Shown piece after piece: positions 26,303 through 33,875 of a DNA stretch of 64,000 nt (the stretch's first letter is position 1; every line of letters begins with the position of its first letter). The position numbers were made by a program, and so were the translations under genes. Origin of the DNA: Bacillota bacterium (GTDB lineage: Bacteria > Bacillota > Clostridia > Oscillospirales > Acutalibacteraceae); the NCBI GenBank assembly GCA_023416955.1, contig JAEZGM010000046.1:1-64000 (forward strand), given 5' to 3'. The notes under the pieces were generated by a model. It searched no databases. It worked only from the letters and a program-made list of their open reading frames with translations, and was not told where the DNA came from.

Positions 26303-27100
26303 ATGAATTACACGTACCTTACTGTGTTATCAACAGACAGTTACCTAATGGGTGCATTAGTTTTATACGAATCCTTGAAAAGAACGCAGCCCAAATATCC
26401 GTTTACGGTATTAATAACAAAAAATGTTTCCTCTTCCGCCGAAGAAACTTTGAAGAAAAAAGGAATCCGGGTTATTCGAATAGATGATTGTATATTAATG
26501 GATGCAGAACACCAAAAGCAAAACGAAAATGTAGGATATAAATATTGGAATTACACTTTTGACAGCCTATATGTTTTTGAATTAATAGAGTTTGAAAAAA
26601 TTGTTTATTTGGATTGTGATGTCCTTATACTCGAAAATCTTGATCATTTATTTGACAAACCTCATCTTTCCGCTTGTATCGACCCAGGATCGACCGATTT
26701 AAGCTCCGGCATAATGGTTATTGAACCAAAACAGGGAGCGTTGAAAGAGTTAATGGATGTTATTCCTGAGGTGAAGAGCCAAAAGTATTATTTTGGAGAT
26801 CAAAATATTATTCAAGCATGTTACAAAACCTGGCCAAATCAAGAGGAACTCCATTTAGATGATAAATACAATGCCTTTGTGGGGTATTTGCAGTATTTTG
26901 TTAATTCGAAGAAATATACTTTCCGAGGAACGGGCAATAATATTGCGATTGTGCATTTTTTAGGCGCGAAGAAACCTTGGATGCGGTCAGAAGAAGAAAC
27001 GAAACAAATATGCAGGGAATATAGCGAACAAGGAAATCCTTATGGAATCGAAATGTTAAAATATTATCAAGAATTAATAGAAGTGGCTGATCAATCGTAG
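26303..27100 (+). CDS. GT8-type (glycogenin-like) glycosyltransferase
   Basis: 265 residues, GT-A fold. The N-terminus has YLTVLSTDSYLMGALVLYESLKR. The metal-binding DxD is in IVYLDCDVLILENLDHLF, GDQNIIQACY supplies the acceptor-site region, and IAVHFLGxxKPW-type sequence (IVHFLGAKKPW) closes the nucleotide-sugar site. All are marks of family GT8, which includes enzymes that glycosylate protein hydroxyls. The RBS is GGAG. Together with the GT4 gene upstream and threonine-rich proteins downstream, I infer O-glycosylation of those tracts. No membrane anchor, so it should act in the cytosol, plausibly of the mother cell. Confidence 0.9.
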   Translation: MNYTYLTVLSTDSYLMGALVLYESLKRTQPKYPFTVLITKNVSSSAEETLKKKGIRVIRIDDCILMDAEHQKQNENVGYKYWNYTFDSLYVFELIEFEKIVYLDCDVLILENLDHLFDKPHLSACIDPGSTDLSSGIMVIEPKQGALKELMDVIPEVKSQKYYFGDQNIIQACYKTWPNQEELHLDDKYNAFVGYLQYFVNSKKYTFRGTGNNIAIVHFLGAKKPWMRSEEETKQICREYSEQGNPYGIEMLKYYQELIEVADQS

Positions 27101-27265
27101 TATGTAGAAGATTCAGCAGATTAGGTTGGTCGCAATAGGCTATCAAGTATTACAAATTTATTATAAAGACATTACTTTTGAAAGGTCAAAGCATTCCTAT
27201 CCGGAGGACTTTTGGGGGCAGGTCGGGAGCACAGTTGATTAAAACAGATATAAAGCATAAAATAG

Positions 27266-27305
27266 AAGAGCCATTGAAGCGTTCATATACGCTTCAATGG
27301 CTCTT
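27266..27305. terminator. Bidirectional terminator between GT8 and threonine-rich gene 1
   Basis: Perfect 16-bp arms 27266-27281 and 27290-27305 with an 8-nt loop, between convergent genes. CTCTTT follows on the plus side and CTCTTCTATTTT on the minus side. Confidence 0.8.
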
Positions 27306-27322
27306 TGATGATTATTTTAATT

Positions 27323-27754
27323 TTACCAACGCTTTGTAGTAGTTGTCGTTGTAGTTGTTGTGCTGGTAGTAGTCCTGGTCGTTGTCGTTGTTGTTGTGGA
27401 AGTGCTGGTTGTAGTCGTAGTAGTCGTCGTTGTCGTTGTTGTTGTACTGCTGGTCGATATCGCGGCTGTATCTTCTAATTTAAATTGAAGCAGTATTTGA
27501 TGTTTAATCACATTTCTCATTGTTCGCTCAACCGAACGATTAATTTTCAAAATATCGTCAATTGTGGGGGGTGGATCGAGAGGTGTTTGACCCTCCAGCG
27601 TCCCAAGAACAAACTGAATTTTTTCAGCTTCGGCATTAATAATATGGGCCAAGCCCAGCTCTTCAAAAGCAATGGATGCTAATAACAAATCAACGGATTC
27701 CTCGGTAGTAATACTGATATTTGCATCGACATCTGGTATATTGGGAAATGACAT
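27323..27754 (-). CDS. Threonine-rich MSFPNIPD-domain protein 1, no C-terminal domain
   Basis: 143 residues. Residues 1 to about 96 form the helical MSFPNIPD domain (SITTEESVDLLLASIAFEE, LAHIINAEAEKIQFVLG, LLQFKLED) shared almost identically with the protein at 31378. I recall a similar domain at the start of clostridial collagen-like, exosporium-type proteins. Residues about 97-140 are nearly all Thr with a few Ser/Arg, encoded by mixed ACN codons. The protein then ends in KRW, without the C-terminal domain of its paralogues. The ATG has AGGAG; the upstream extension lacks support. No signal peptide, as in spore-surface proteins assembled from the mother cell. Role inferred. Confidence 0.8.
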   Translation of the reverse strand: MSFPNIPDVDANISITTEESVDLLLASIAFEELGLAHIINAEAEKIQFVLGTLEGQTPLDPPPTIDDILKINRSVERTMRNVIKHQILLQFKLEDTAAISTSSTTTTTTTTTTTTTSTSTTTTTTTRTTTSTTTTTTTTTKRW

Positions 27755-27784
27755 ATTATGATCTCCTTTATTAAGATGATACTG

Positions 27785-27812
27785 CATATTATGTTAATTG
27801 TCACCGTTTTGT
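27785..27812 (-). promoter_or_regulatory. Sigma-K-like promoter of threonine-rich gene 1
   Basis: On the minus strand AC (27812-27811), 17 bp, CATAATATG (27793-27785), ending 30 bp before the ATG. The geometry matches the promoters proposed for the GT8 gene and threonine-rich gene 3. The rest of the 314-bp divergent gap to 28068 shows no gene. Confidence 0.5.
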
Positions 27813-28068
27813 GAGCTTGCCCCAAGCGTCGCAAATTTAAAAATTGCTTGATAACTTCTGACATATTTGGATAACCGCTTCTTCAGTTTTCGGTACCATG
27901 ACAATGGTCCGTCAGAGCATATCCGAAGCTGCTATTTTCAATTGTTACGAAAACGGAAAAGCCTGTAACAGTTTTATTTAGATGCAATATACTGTATTAA
28001 ATGGTGAATATTATGCGATATTCCGCGATATTTCTCTTCATAATTTGTAATTTAAATGAGGGATAAAA

Positions 28069-28923
28069 ATGTCATTTCCAAATATTCCAGATGTAACTCC
28101 TTCGATAGACCTTACCTTGGAAGACGCGATCAATCTGTTATTGAACTCAATAGCACTTGAAGAGGTAAGCTTATCAAAATTAATGGATGCTGAAACATCA
28201 AAGATTCTGTGCGTCTTAAAAGATTGTGAACATAAAGATTCGGTACTTCAGGATGCAATAAAAATAAACGAAAGTGTCGATAAAACGATCCAAAACATGA
28301 TTAAACTTCAGATGCTTTTACAGTTTAAGTTGGAGAATGTCAAGGAATTTCTTCCTGTTACGACAACTACCAGTTCGACGACTACAACTTCTACATCCAC
28401 GACGACTACTACCTCAAGAACGGCCACTACAACGCACACAACCACCAGTACGACCTCAACAAGTTCAACTACCACAAAAAAGCACTGCAAATGCTGCCTT
28501 ACAGGAAAAGGAAAAGGATGTATTACAAATCGCTGCGATGAATTCTATCATCAAACGGCAATTCTCAAGGCGTTTGTTCCTAACAGTGATATAAAGAGCA
28601 GATCTATTCGCTATGCAATTGAAAAAGATGATGTTCACTATACGTTCTATGCCGCTGCATACGATACAAAGATAGAATGCCCTTGTCATGATCCCGATAC
28701 AGTTATAGTATGCGGCAGGGGATATATTGAGAAACATTCAAAATGCAATAAAAAAACAACTGATTCGGCGAGGTTTACGCTAATAGTCTGTGAGGAAGAA
28801 ACTGGGCAGGTTCAATTTAAAATGGAGATAAAACCGGAAACAGATTCGGGATTGGATCACAACAGCGGTATCGTAAAAGTTGAAAATTATGATTTGAATT
28901 TGCCATTAGGAATGTACTGCTGA
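28069..28923 (+). CDS. Threonine-rich MSFPNIPD-domain protein 2 with Cys-rich C-terminal domain
   Basis: 284 residues. The N-terminal domain (about 1-95) is a diverged copy of the MSFPNIPD module (LEDAINLLLNSIALEEVSLSKLMDAE). Then comes a Thr/Ser tract to about residue 143, and a Cys-rich C-terminal domain of about 140 residues (KKHCKCCLTGKGKGCITNRC; IECPCHDPDTVIVCGRGYI) that I do not recognise and that may form disulfides or bind metal. GAGGG precedes the ATG, and CATAATTTG lies 21 bp upstream. Divergent from gene 1. Probably a surface-exposed, O-glycosylated structural protein, by analogy with exosporium filaments. Confidence 0.78.
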   Translation: MSFPNIPDVTPSIDLTLEDAINLLLNSIALEEVSLSKLMDAETSKILCVLKDCEHKDSVLQDAIKINESVDKTIQNMIKLQMLLQFKLENVKEFLPVTTTTSSTTTTSTSTTTTTSRTATTTHTTTSTTSTSSTTTKKHCKCCLTGKGKGCITNRCDEFYHQTAILKAFVPNSDIKSRSIRYAIEKDDVHYTFYAAAYDTKIECPCHDPDTVIVCGRGYIEKHSKCNKKTTDSARFTLIVCEEETGQVQFKMEIKPETDSGLDHNSGIVKVENYDLNLPLGMYC

Positions 28924-29050
28924 GGCCGCACGAATTCATATGTGTAATTTTGAGAAGCGCCTTAGCTGCATGTTATAAATAACGATGGGTAGAGCCAGGT
29001 TTCATTGTAGGCACGCTATATGCCTACCTCAATTTCCGACGGTGCTGATA

Positions 29051-29091
29051 TAAGCACAGACATTTGCCTGAACCGGTGGTGTTTGTGCTTA
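29051..29091. repeat. Hairpin repeat, copy 1
   Basis: TAAGCACAGACAT...ATGTTTGTGCTTA-type stem-loop (29051-29091), closely resembling 57138-57177 in sequence and size; similarity extends about 10 bp upstream (GGTGCT / GGTACT). It lies downstream of threonine-rich gene 2 and may terminate it. Otherwise the 340-bp gap holds only the arsR promoter. Confidence 0.6.
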
Positions 29092-29202
29092 ATTCTTATT
29101 GTTAGGGGATGTGGTCCGGCACACTTTGCATTATAATCTATAATGAAAAAGTTAAATGGCTATTACGGTACATGAAATTACTCAATTAATATGAAATTTT
29201 CG

Positions 29203-29248
29203 TTGACAGCTGAGGTTTGTTGGCATATGATATAGATAATTATCTATA
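29203..29248 (+). promoter_or_regulatory. arsR promoter and palindromic operator
   Basis: TTGACA (29203-29208), 17 bp, TATGAT (29226-29231). The perfect 18-bp palindrome TATAGATAATTATCTATA (29231-29248) begins at the last base of the -10 and covers the start site, the usual place for autorepression by an ArsR/SmtB protein. Confidence 0.85.
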
Positions 29249-29263
29249 TAAAAGGAGCCTTTT

Positions 29264-29605
29264 ATGGAGAACAACTACGCGGATTTCGCTTTGCTATTCA
29301 AAGCGCTGGCGGACGAAACACGGCTGAAAATTATTGATATGCTGTCCTGCGGCGAGCTGTGCGCCTGCGATATTTTGAAATATTTTAACATCACGCAGCC
29401 TACGCTTTCTTATCACATGAAAATTCTTACCGAGTGTGGAATTGTCAATGCCGACCGGCAGGGCGCATGGATGCATTATACGCTCAACGGGGAAACCGCA
29501 AAAAGGATTTCTGAATACTGGAGCAAGAGCACAAGCAGCAAGGTGGAGTGCATCTGTCACGAGTGTGAGGAGAAAACGGATCAGCCGTGCGACTGTAAAG
29601 AATAA
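29264..29605 (+). CDS. arsR: ArsR/SmtB-family metal-sensing repressor
   Basis: 113-residue winged-helix repressor. The ELCACD motif (about residues 30-35) matches the alpha-3 thiol site ELCxCD of arsenic sensors; the recognition helix is ITQPTLSYHMKIL. The C-terminal tail adds six more cysteines (ECICHECEEKTDQPCDCKE), unusual for ArsR. A strong promoter and an 18-bp operator precede it, indicating autoregulation. No arsenite pump or reductase gene is adjacent; the next genes, 194 bp away, are a FetAB-type transporter, possibly the regulated target. Confidence 0.92.
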   Translation: MENNYADFALLFKALADETRLKIIDMLSCGELCACDILKYFNITQPTLSYHMKILTECGIVNADRQGAWMHYTLNGETAKRISEYWSKSTSSKVECICHECEEKTDQPCDCKE

Positions 29606-29798
29606 TCGGGAGGGGATAGGACGGGATTAAATACTGACTATATATCGAAATGAGATTAACGATTTAAGGCATAGGATTCAAGAGAGCACAAGCACTTTAT
29701 AATCAGAAATTAGAATCACGGAAAAACAGTTGGTCGCATGATTTATAAATACACATGAAGATAAACTGTTTTATGAAAACGGATAAAAAGAGGGATTT

Positions 29799-30458
29799 GT
29801 GTTGACTCAGATAAATTTCCAGAATGTATCCTATCGTGACGGAGAGAATACGATTCTTAATAATTTTTCAATTGAGATTGAATCTGGTGATTACATCTCA
29901 ATTATGGGGTCATCCGGAAGCGGAAAAAGCACGTTTCTGAAACTTTGCTGCCATTTGATCAGCCCTACTGAAGGAAAAATTTTTTTTGACGGCAACGATG
30001 TAATGCAGGAAAACCCGATTGAATTAAGAAAACAAATTTGCTATTGTTTTCAAACGCCCGTACTTTTTGGAGATACGGTTGAGGATAATATCGCTTTTGC
30101 CTTTTTAATCCGAAAACAAACGATCGACTATGAGCGGGTCAATTTTCTGTTTTCCAAATTCAATATGGGTCTTGATTACATGGAACACGATATCAAGACT
30201 CTTTCTGGGGGAGAGAAGCAAAGGATCGCTCTGATTCGAACATTGCTTTTCAAACCGAATGTTTTGCTGCTGGATGAGGTAACATCCGCGCTTGACGTTA
30301 ATAATACATTGATAGTGGAAAAGGCTATAGAGGCAATAAACCGGGAAGGAACCACTGTCTTGTGGGTTACGCATAATCCTGAACAAGGTAAAAAATATGC
30401 CAACAAGCTGCTTACCATCGAAAACGGCAAAATTATTTCGTTGGAGGCGTTAAAATGA
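29799..30458 (+). CDS. fetA: FetA-type ABC ATP-binding protein
   Basis: 219-residue ATPase with Walker A GSSGSGKSTFLK, Q-loop CYCFQTP, signature TLSGGEKQR, Walker B VLLLDEVTSALD and the H-switch WVTHN. It pairs with an UPF0014 permease that overlaps its end by 4 bp. FetAB in E. coli exports iron and eases oxidative stress; the same role is inferred. The start codon is GTG 29799 (or TTG three bases later) after AGAGGG. A metal-stress ArsR gene lies upstream. Confidence 0.85.
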   Translation: MLTQINFQNVSYRDGENTILNNFSIEIESGDYISIMGSSGSGKSTFLKLCCHLISPTEGKIFFDGNDVMQENPIELRKQICYCFQTPVLFGDTVEDNIAFAFLIRKQTIDYERVNFLFSKFNMGLDYMEHDIKTLSGGEKQRIALIRTLLFKPNVLLLDEVTSALDVNNTLIVEKAIEAINREGTTVLWVTHNPEQGKKYANKLLTIENGKIISLEALK

Positions 30459-31213
30459 ATGATGCTAATATAAGTATAAGTTCCCTTGCAATTGCCTCGC
30501 TGCTTGTAATCGTTTCTCTGCTTTTTTCCTATTCCCAAAAGCTCAAGCTGGAGAAAGAAACAATTATCGGCGTTATCAGGGCTGTCATCCAGCTTATTGC
30601 AGTGGGATATATTCTCGAATTTATTTTTGGATTAAATAATCCGGCCTTTACAACCTTGCTTGTTATAATTATGATGTTCAATGCTGCTTATAACGCTTCC
30701 AAAAGAGGAAAAGGTATTAAAAACGGTCTTCTTATCTCTTTTGTGTCGATTGCTGTGGGGGCGGGACTTACACTGTGCGTCCTTGTTTTGTCTGGCGCAA
30801 TTAAATATCAGCCGAATCAAATTATACCGATCAGCGGAATGATTATTAGCAACGCCATGGTTGCACTTGGACTGTGCTATCGTCAATTGTCCGCTGATTT
30901 CAAAAGCAGGCGCGACGAGGTGGAAACAAAGCTTTCACTCGGCGCGGATATTCTGCCGTCGTCCATAGAAATAATACGGGATTCCATTCGGACAGGAATG
31001 ATTCCGACAATAGATTCAGCCAAAACGCTGGGCATTGTTTCTTTACCGGGCATGATGACCGGACTCATTCTGGCGGGCACTTCACCCGTACAAGCTATCC
31101 GGTATCAGATTATGGTGACGTTTATGCTATTGTCGACAACTGCCATTTCCTCTTTCATTGCTTGTTATCTTTCATATAAAGGTTTTTTTAATGATCGAAG
31201 ACAATTAAAATAA
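30455..31213 (+). CDS. fetB: FetB-type (UPF0014) ABC permease
   Basis: 252 residues with about seven membrane helices, of the UPF0014/FetB/YbbM family. Recognisable segments are VIRAVIQLIAVGYILEFIF, NAMVALGLCYRQL, and ARTLGIVSLPGMMTGLILAG-like sequence (AKTLGIVSLPGMMTGLILAG). ATGA overlap with fetA couples translation. Thought to export iron or a related metal from the cytosol; the metal here is not proven. Confidence 0.87.
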   Translation: MNDANISISSLAIASLLVIVSLLFSYSQKLKLEKETIIGVIRAVIQLIAVGYILEFIFGLNNPAFTTLLVIIMMFNAAYNASKRGKGIKNGLLISFVSIAVGAGLTLCVLVLSGAIKYQPNQIIPISGMIISNAMVALGLCYRQLSADFKSRRDEVETKLSLGADILPSSIEIIRDSIRTGMIPTIDSAKTLGIVSLPGMMTGLILAGTSPVQAIRYQIMVTFMLLSTTAISSFIACYLSYKGFFNDRRQLK

Positions 31214-31317
31214 CACCGTGTTAACTATCATAATTGCGATTACATCAGATCGAGTAGACTGTCTTTCCATTTTAGATAGAGTTAATTCTTCAAGCAAAAT
31301 TGAGGTTAAATAAATTA

Positions 31318-31345
31318 ACCAATCCATTTACTCAGACATAGTATA
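31318..31345 (+). promoter_or_regulatory. Sigma-K-like promoter of threonine-rich gene 3
   Basis: AC (31318-31319), 17 bp, CATAGTATA (31337-31345), a full match to CATANNNTA, 32 bp before the ATG at 31378. Same geometry as for gene 1. Confidence 0.55.
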
Positions 31346-31377
31346 CATTGCCTACAGCCTTAAAGGAGGATTATACT

Positions 31378-32154
31378 ATGTCTTTTCCCAATATACCGGA
31401 TGTCGATGCAAATATTAGTATTACTACCGAGGAATCCGCTGATTTGTTATTAGCGTCCATTGCTTTTGAAGAGCTGGGCTTGGCCCATATTATTAATGCC
31501 GAAGCTGAAAAAATTCAATTTGTCGTCGGAACACTCCCAGAGGAAAGTCCGGCGGCCCCTCCGACAATAGATGATTTATTGGAAATAAATCGTTCAGTAG
31601 AACAAACATTCAGAAGCGTAATAAAAAATCAAATGCTCCTTCAATTTAAGCTTGAAGATATAATTTCTATCAGTACGACAACGTCTACCACGACCAGTAC
31701 GACAACGTCAACCACGACCAGCACGACAACTACCAGTACCACGTCAACAACAACAACTACTACCAGATATGAGGAAGCCGGTTCAGCCTGGTCAGTCGGG
31801 ACCCAATTTGGAAATGCTCCCAATTCCGGATATTTCACTTTGCCCAGTGAACAGAATCAAACGTCGGCTGTTCTCGGACTTGGCGCCAATCATGACCCCG
31901 TCGGAACCGTTGATGTCGTACGTTCGGGCAACAACTTGCTTGTAACATTTACAACAAGTAATCCTTTTGTTATGAGTCAGGCACATCTCTATGTCGATGA
32001 TACTCCTCCAACAAACAGCGCTCCGGGGCAATTAGGAAACACTTTTGATCCTGGATTTTTCTTTACGACCCACACGTTTACTATTGATGTAAGCGCGTTC
32101 GTTGGAGAAACAATCTATATTGCGGCACATGCGCTTATTTTTCAACCAGCTTAG
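31378..32154 (+). CDS. Threonine-rich MSFPNIPD-domain protein 3 with beta-sandwich-like C-terminal domain
   Basis: 258 residues. Residues 1 to about 97 are near-identical to protein 1. A Thr/Ser tract (about 98-134) follows, with a regular STTT periodicity. The C-terminal 120 residues (SGNNLLVTFTTSNPFVMSQAHLYVDDTPP ... GETIYIAAHALIF) have the look of a secreted beta-sandwich domain seen on surface proteins, recalled rather than searched. The ATG has AAAGGAGG. No signal peptide. The near-identity with protein 1 against different C-termini suggests recent duplication with domain exchange. Confidence 0.82.
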   Translation: MSFPNIPDVDANISITTEESADLLLASIAFEELGLAHIINAEAEKIQFVVGTLPEESPAAPPTIDDLLEINRSVEQTFRSVIKNQMLLQFKLEDIISISTTTSTTTSTTTSTTTSTTTTSTTSTTTTTTRYEEAGSAWSVGTQFGNAPNSGYFTLPSEQNQTSAVLGLGANHDPVGTVDVVRSGNNLLVTFTTSNPFVMSQAHLYVDDTPPTNSAPGQLGNTFDPGFFFTTHTFTIDVSAFVGETIYIAAHALIFQPA

Positions 32155-32333
32155 AGGTATTCATTTGACCTTATGAAGAAAGTGGGGGCCGTAGGGCGCG
32201 GTTTAATAGGGGAACTTATTGAACCATACCCCAAACCGATACGGAATGATGAAGAGGCATGGGTCGACGAACCCATTCCTCTTCAAGTTATCTATTCGGT
32301 TGGCGGCATTACAATAATAATCTATCCTCACAT

Positions 32334-32399
32334 CTCAGCTGGGAGAGCGCCGCGTTCGCAACGCAGAGGTCGACGGTTCGATCCCGTTCAGGTCCACCA
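32334..32399 (+). tRNA. tRNA-Ala(CGC) 3' fragment, lacking the 5' acceptor strand
   Basis: From CTCAGCTGGGAGAGC onward the sequence is a tRNA: D-arm, anticodon loop TTCGCAA (anticodon CGC), variable loop AGGTC, T-arm GACGG-TTCGATC-CCGTT and 3' CAGGTCCACCA. The 5' strand that should pair with CAGGTCC (GGACCTG) is absent; TATCCTCACA stands there. The anticodon stem also has a C-A mismatch. It is therefore a remnant of about 66 nt, not a working tRNA. Such 3' tRNA pieces are typical att-site scars at island edges. BREX begins 264 bp downstream. Confidence 0.75.
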
Positions 32400-32400
32400 C

Positions 32401-32436
32401 AAAAGCCACGAAATCTAATGATTTCGTGGCTTTTTC
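32401..32436 (+). terminator. Terminator after the tRNA fragment
   Basis: AAAAGCCACGAAATC / GATTTCGTGGCTTTT, 15 perfect pairs, TAAT loop, ending in T5. A classic Rho-independent terminator directly after CCA, as expected for a tRNA locus. Confidence 0.88.
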
Positions 32437-32603
32437 ATAACTTTGTAAAGTTCAAGGGCCCGCGAGACGTGAGAATTTCAGAGCCGCTCATATAGCAGGA
32501 GTAATTGTATTTTCAAGCGTTAAGTTATTATAGGTCCACTAGAGGAAGTCATGCCGCCTAGCCGTGCGACCTGCTATCTGCATTTCAAAAGGAACGGTTT
32601 TTA

Positions 32604-32632
32604 TTGACACTTGCTCGGTCAACGGGTATACT
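32604..32632 (+). promoter_or_regulatory. BREX operon promoter
   Basis: TTGACA (32604-32609), 17 bp, TATACT (32627-32632), followed by the brxA start 30 bp later. No operator-like palindrome is evident. A near-consensus housekeeping promoter suggests constitutive expression of the defence operon. Confidence 0.75.
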
Positions 32633-32662
32633 TATTCTATCCGAAATATTGAGGTGCCGTAT

Positions 32663-33265
32663 ATGAACAGAAAACCATACTCCTCTGCTATAAAAAAGAC
32701 CCCGTTCAAATATCCCATTGCAAAAAAGATTGCAAAGCTGATGCTTGATAAACTTGACAGGGCTGAAATTTATAATGAATGTTTCAATAACAATTATATA
32801 GAAATTGATTCTAAAGAACGCCGCCGGGAAATCATGAATGTTCTGTATGAGCGCCTGTGTTCCCTTGACGAGTTCCTGCTCAAAGAGTTTTACAACGGTG
32901 ATGTTGCTACATCGAAATTCATACTTGTATATGCAATAGCAAAAACCGATAGTTTATTTTTTGATTTCCTATTTGAAGTCTACCGTGAAGCCCTCCTCGG
33001 AGAGCGCAATTATCTGTCGATAGACGATTTTGATAATTTCTTTGCCGCGAAAAAAGAGAACAACTTGATTGTTGCCAAGTGGGGAAAATTCACACTTGAA
33101 TGCCTCACAAAAGGATATCGCAATATTCTCGTCGATTCAGGCCTCGGCGTTCGTGAACGTAGAACAATCAAAGTTGCCAGAATAATGATTCATCCTATGG
33201 TTGAAGAGCACATATCTCTTATTGGCGACAAGGAATACCTGCTGGCAATATTGGGTGGTGATTGA
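32663..33265 (+). CDS. brxA: BREX protein BrxA (DUF1819)
   Basis: About 200 residues, the usual size of BrxA, a small helical DNA-binding component of BREX. Sequence features: AIKKTPFKYPIAKKIAKLM near the N-terminus, FYNGDVATSKFILVYAIAKTD, and a C-terminal GVRERRTIKVARIMIHPMVEEHI. The frame is open 33 codons upstream, but ATG 32663 has GAGG 8 nt before it. First gene of a seven-gene co-directional cluster; brxB starts 1 bp after its stop. Confidence 0.88.
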   Translation: MNRKPYSSAIKKTPFKYPIAKKIAKLMLDKLDRAEIYNECFNNNYIEIDSKERRREIMNVLYERLCSLDEFLLKEFYNGDVATSKFILVYAIAKTDSLFFDFLFEVYREALLGERNYLSIDDFDNFFAAKKENNLIVAKWGKFTLECLTKGYRNILVDSGLGVRERRTIKVARIMIHPMVEEHISLIGDKEYLLAILGGD

Positions 33266-33266
33266 T

Positions 33267-33875
33267 ATGGCTGAGAGAACATTAAATGAGCGGTTCGCTG
33301 ATTTGGAAGACCGCATGATCAGCGTGAATGCGCTGACGCGATACGGCACCGCGAATGATCTGCGATTTTACATCTTTGACTATAGTCCAAAGGACGAACT
33401 AATTGTTCGTAAAGAAGTCAAAAAACTGAAAGATCACAATCCGACCATAATCGAATTCGATCTTTATGAAATGATGCTCCAAATCATCGAAGAAGAAAAT
33501 TATATGGATGATGTCCTGCGGATGGAGACGGACTACGAAAAAGAGCTACTGCTCCGGGAGGTATTCCAACCGCTTCTTTCGGTTGAAGAAGAAGACAGTG
33601 CTTTTCTGAAAAAGTTCAAGGACAGCGTTGCAGATAACGGAAAATATATCGTACTGATAACTGGAGTCGGGAAAGCGTTTCCTATAATACGCAGCCACAC
33701 CATTCTGAATAATTTACAAAGCATTTTCCACAAGAATCCTGTTGTTATGATGTATCCGGGCAGGTACGAAATCAAAAACTCCATGACGCTCCGTCTGTTT
33801 GAACGTCTGGATGACGATAATTACTACAGAGCTTTTCCACTCGTTGAAAGGAGAACCGCTCAAAATGATTATTAA
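33267..33875 (+). CDS. brxB: BREX protein BrxB (DUF1788)
   Basis: About 202 residues with the BrxB start MAERTLNERFADLEDRM and the core VVFLITGVGKAFPIIRSHTILNNL-like stretch (VLITGVGKAFPIIRSHTI), ending near HKNPVVMMYPGRY. Its molecular role in BREX is undefined, but the gene is a core component of type 1 loci. The upstream extension in frame lies inside brxA and is discounted. The 3' end overlaps brxC by 11 bp. Confidence 0.9.
   Translation: MAERTLNERFADLEDRMISVNALTRYGTANDLRFYIFDYSPKDELIVRKEVKKLKDHNPTIIEFDLYEMMLQIIEEENYMDDVLRMETDYEKELLLREVFQPLLSVEEEDSAFLKKFKDSVADNGKYIVLITGVGKAFPIIRSHTILNNLQSIFHKNPVVMMYPGRYEIKNSMTLRLFERLDDDNYYRAFPLVERRTAQNDY

Noticed and set aside
27340..27460. CRISPR-like or tandem-repeat array in the Thr tract
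   Set aside because: The repetition is threonine codons in an open frame with varied third bases; there are no spacers or regular repeat units.
32334..32399. Functional tRNA-Ala gene
   Set aside because: The 5' acceptor strand is missing and the anticodon stem has a mismatch, so only a fragment is reported.
32173..32418. 81-codon open frame across the tRNA fragment
   Set aside because: It runs through the tRNA remnant into the terminator, has no ribosome site and resembles no protein.
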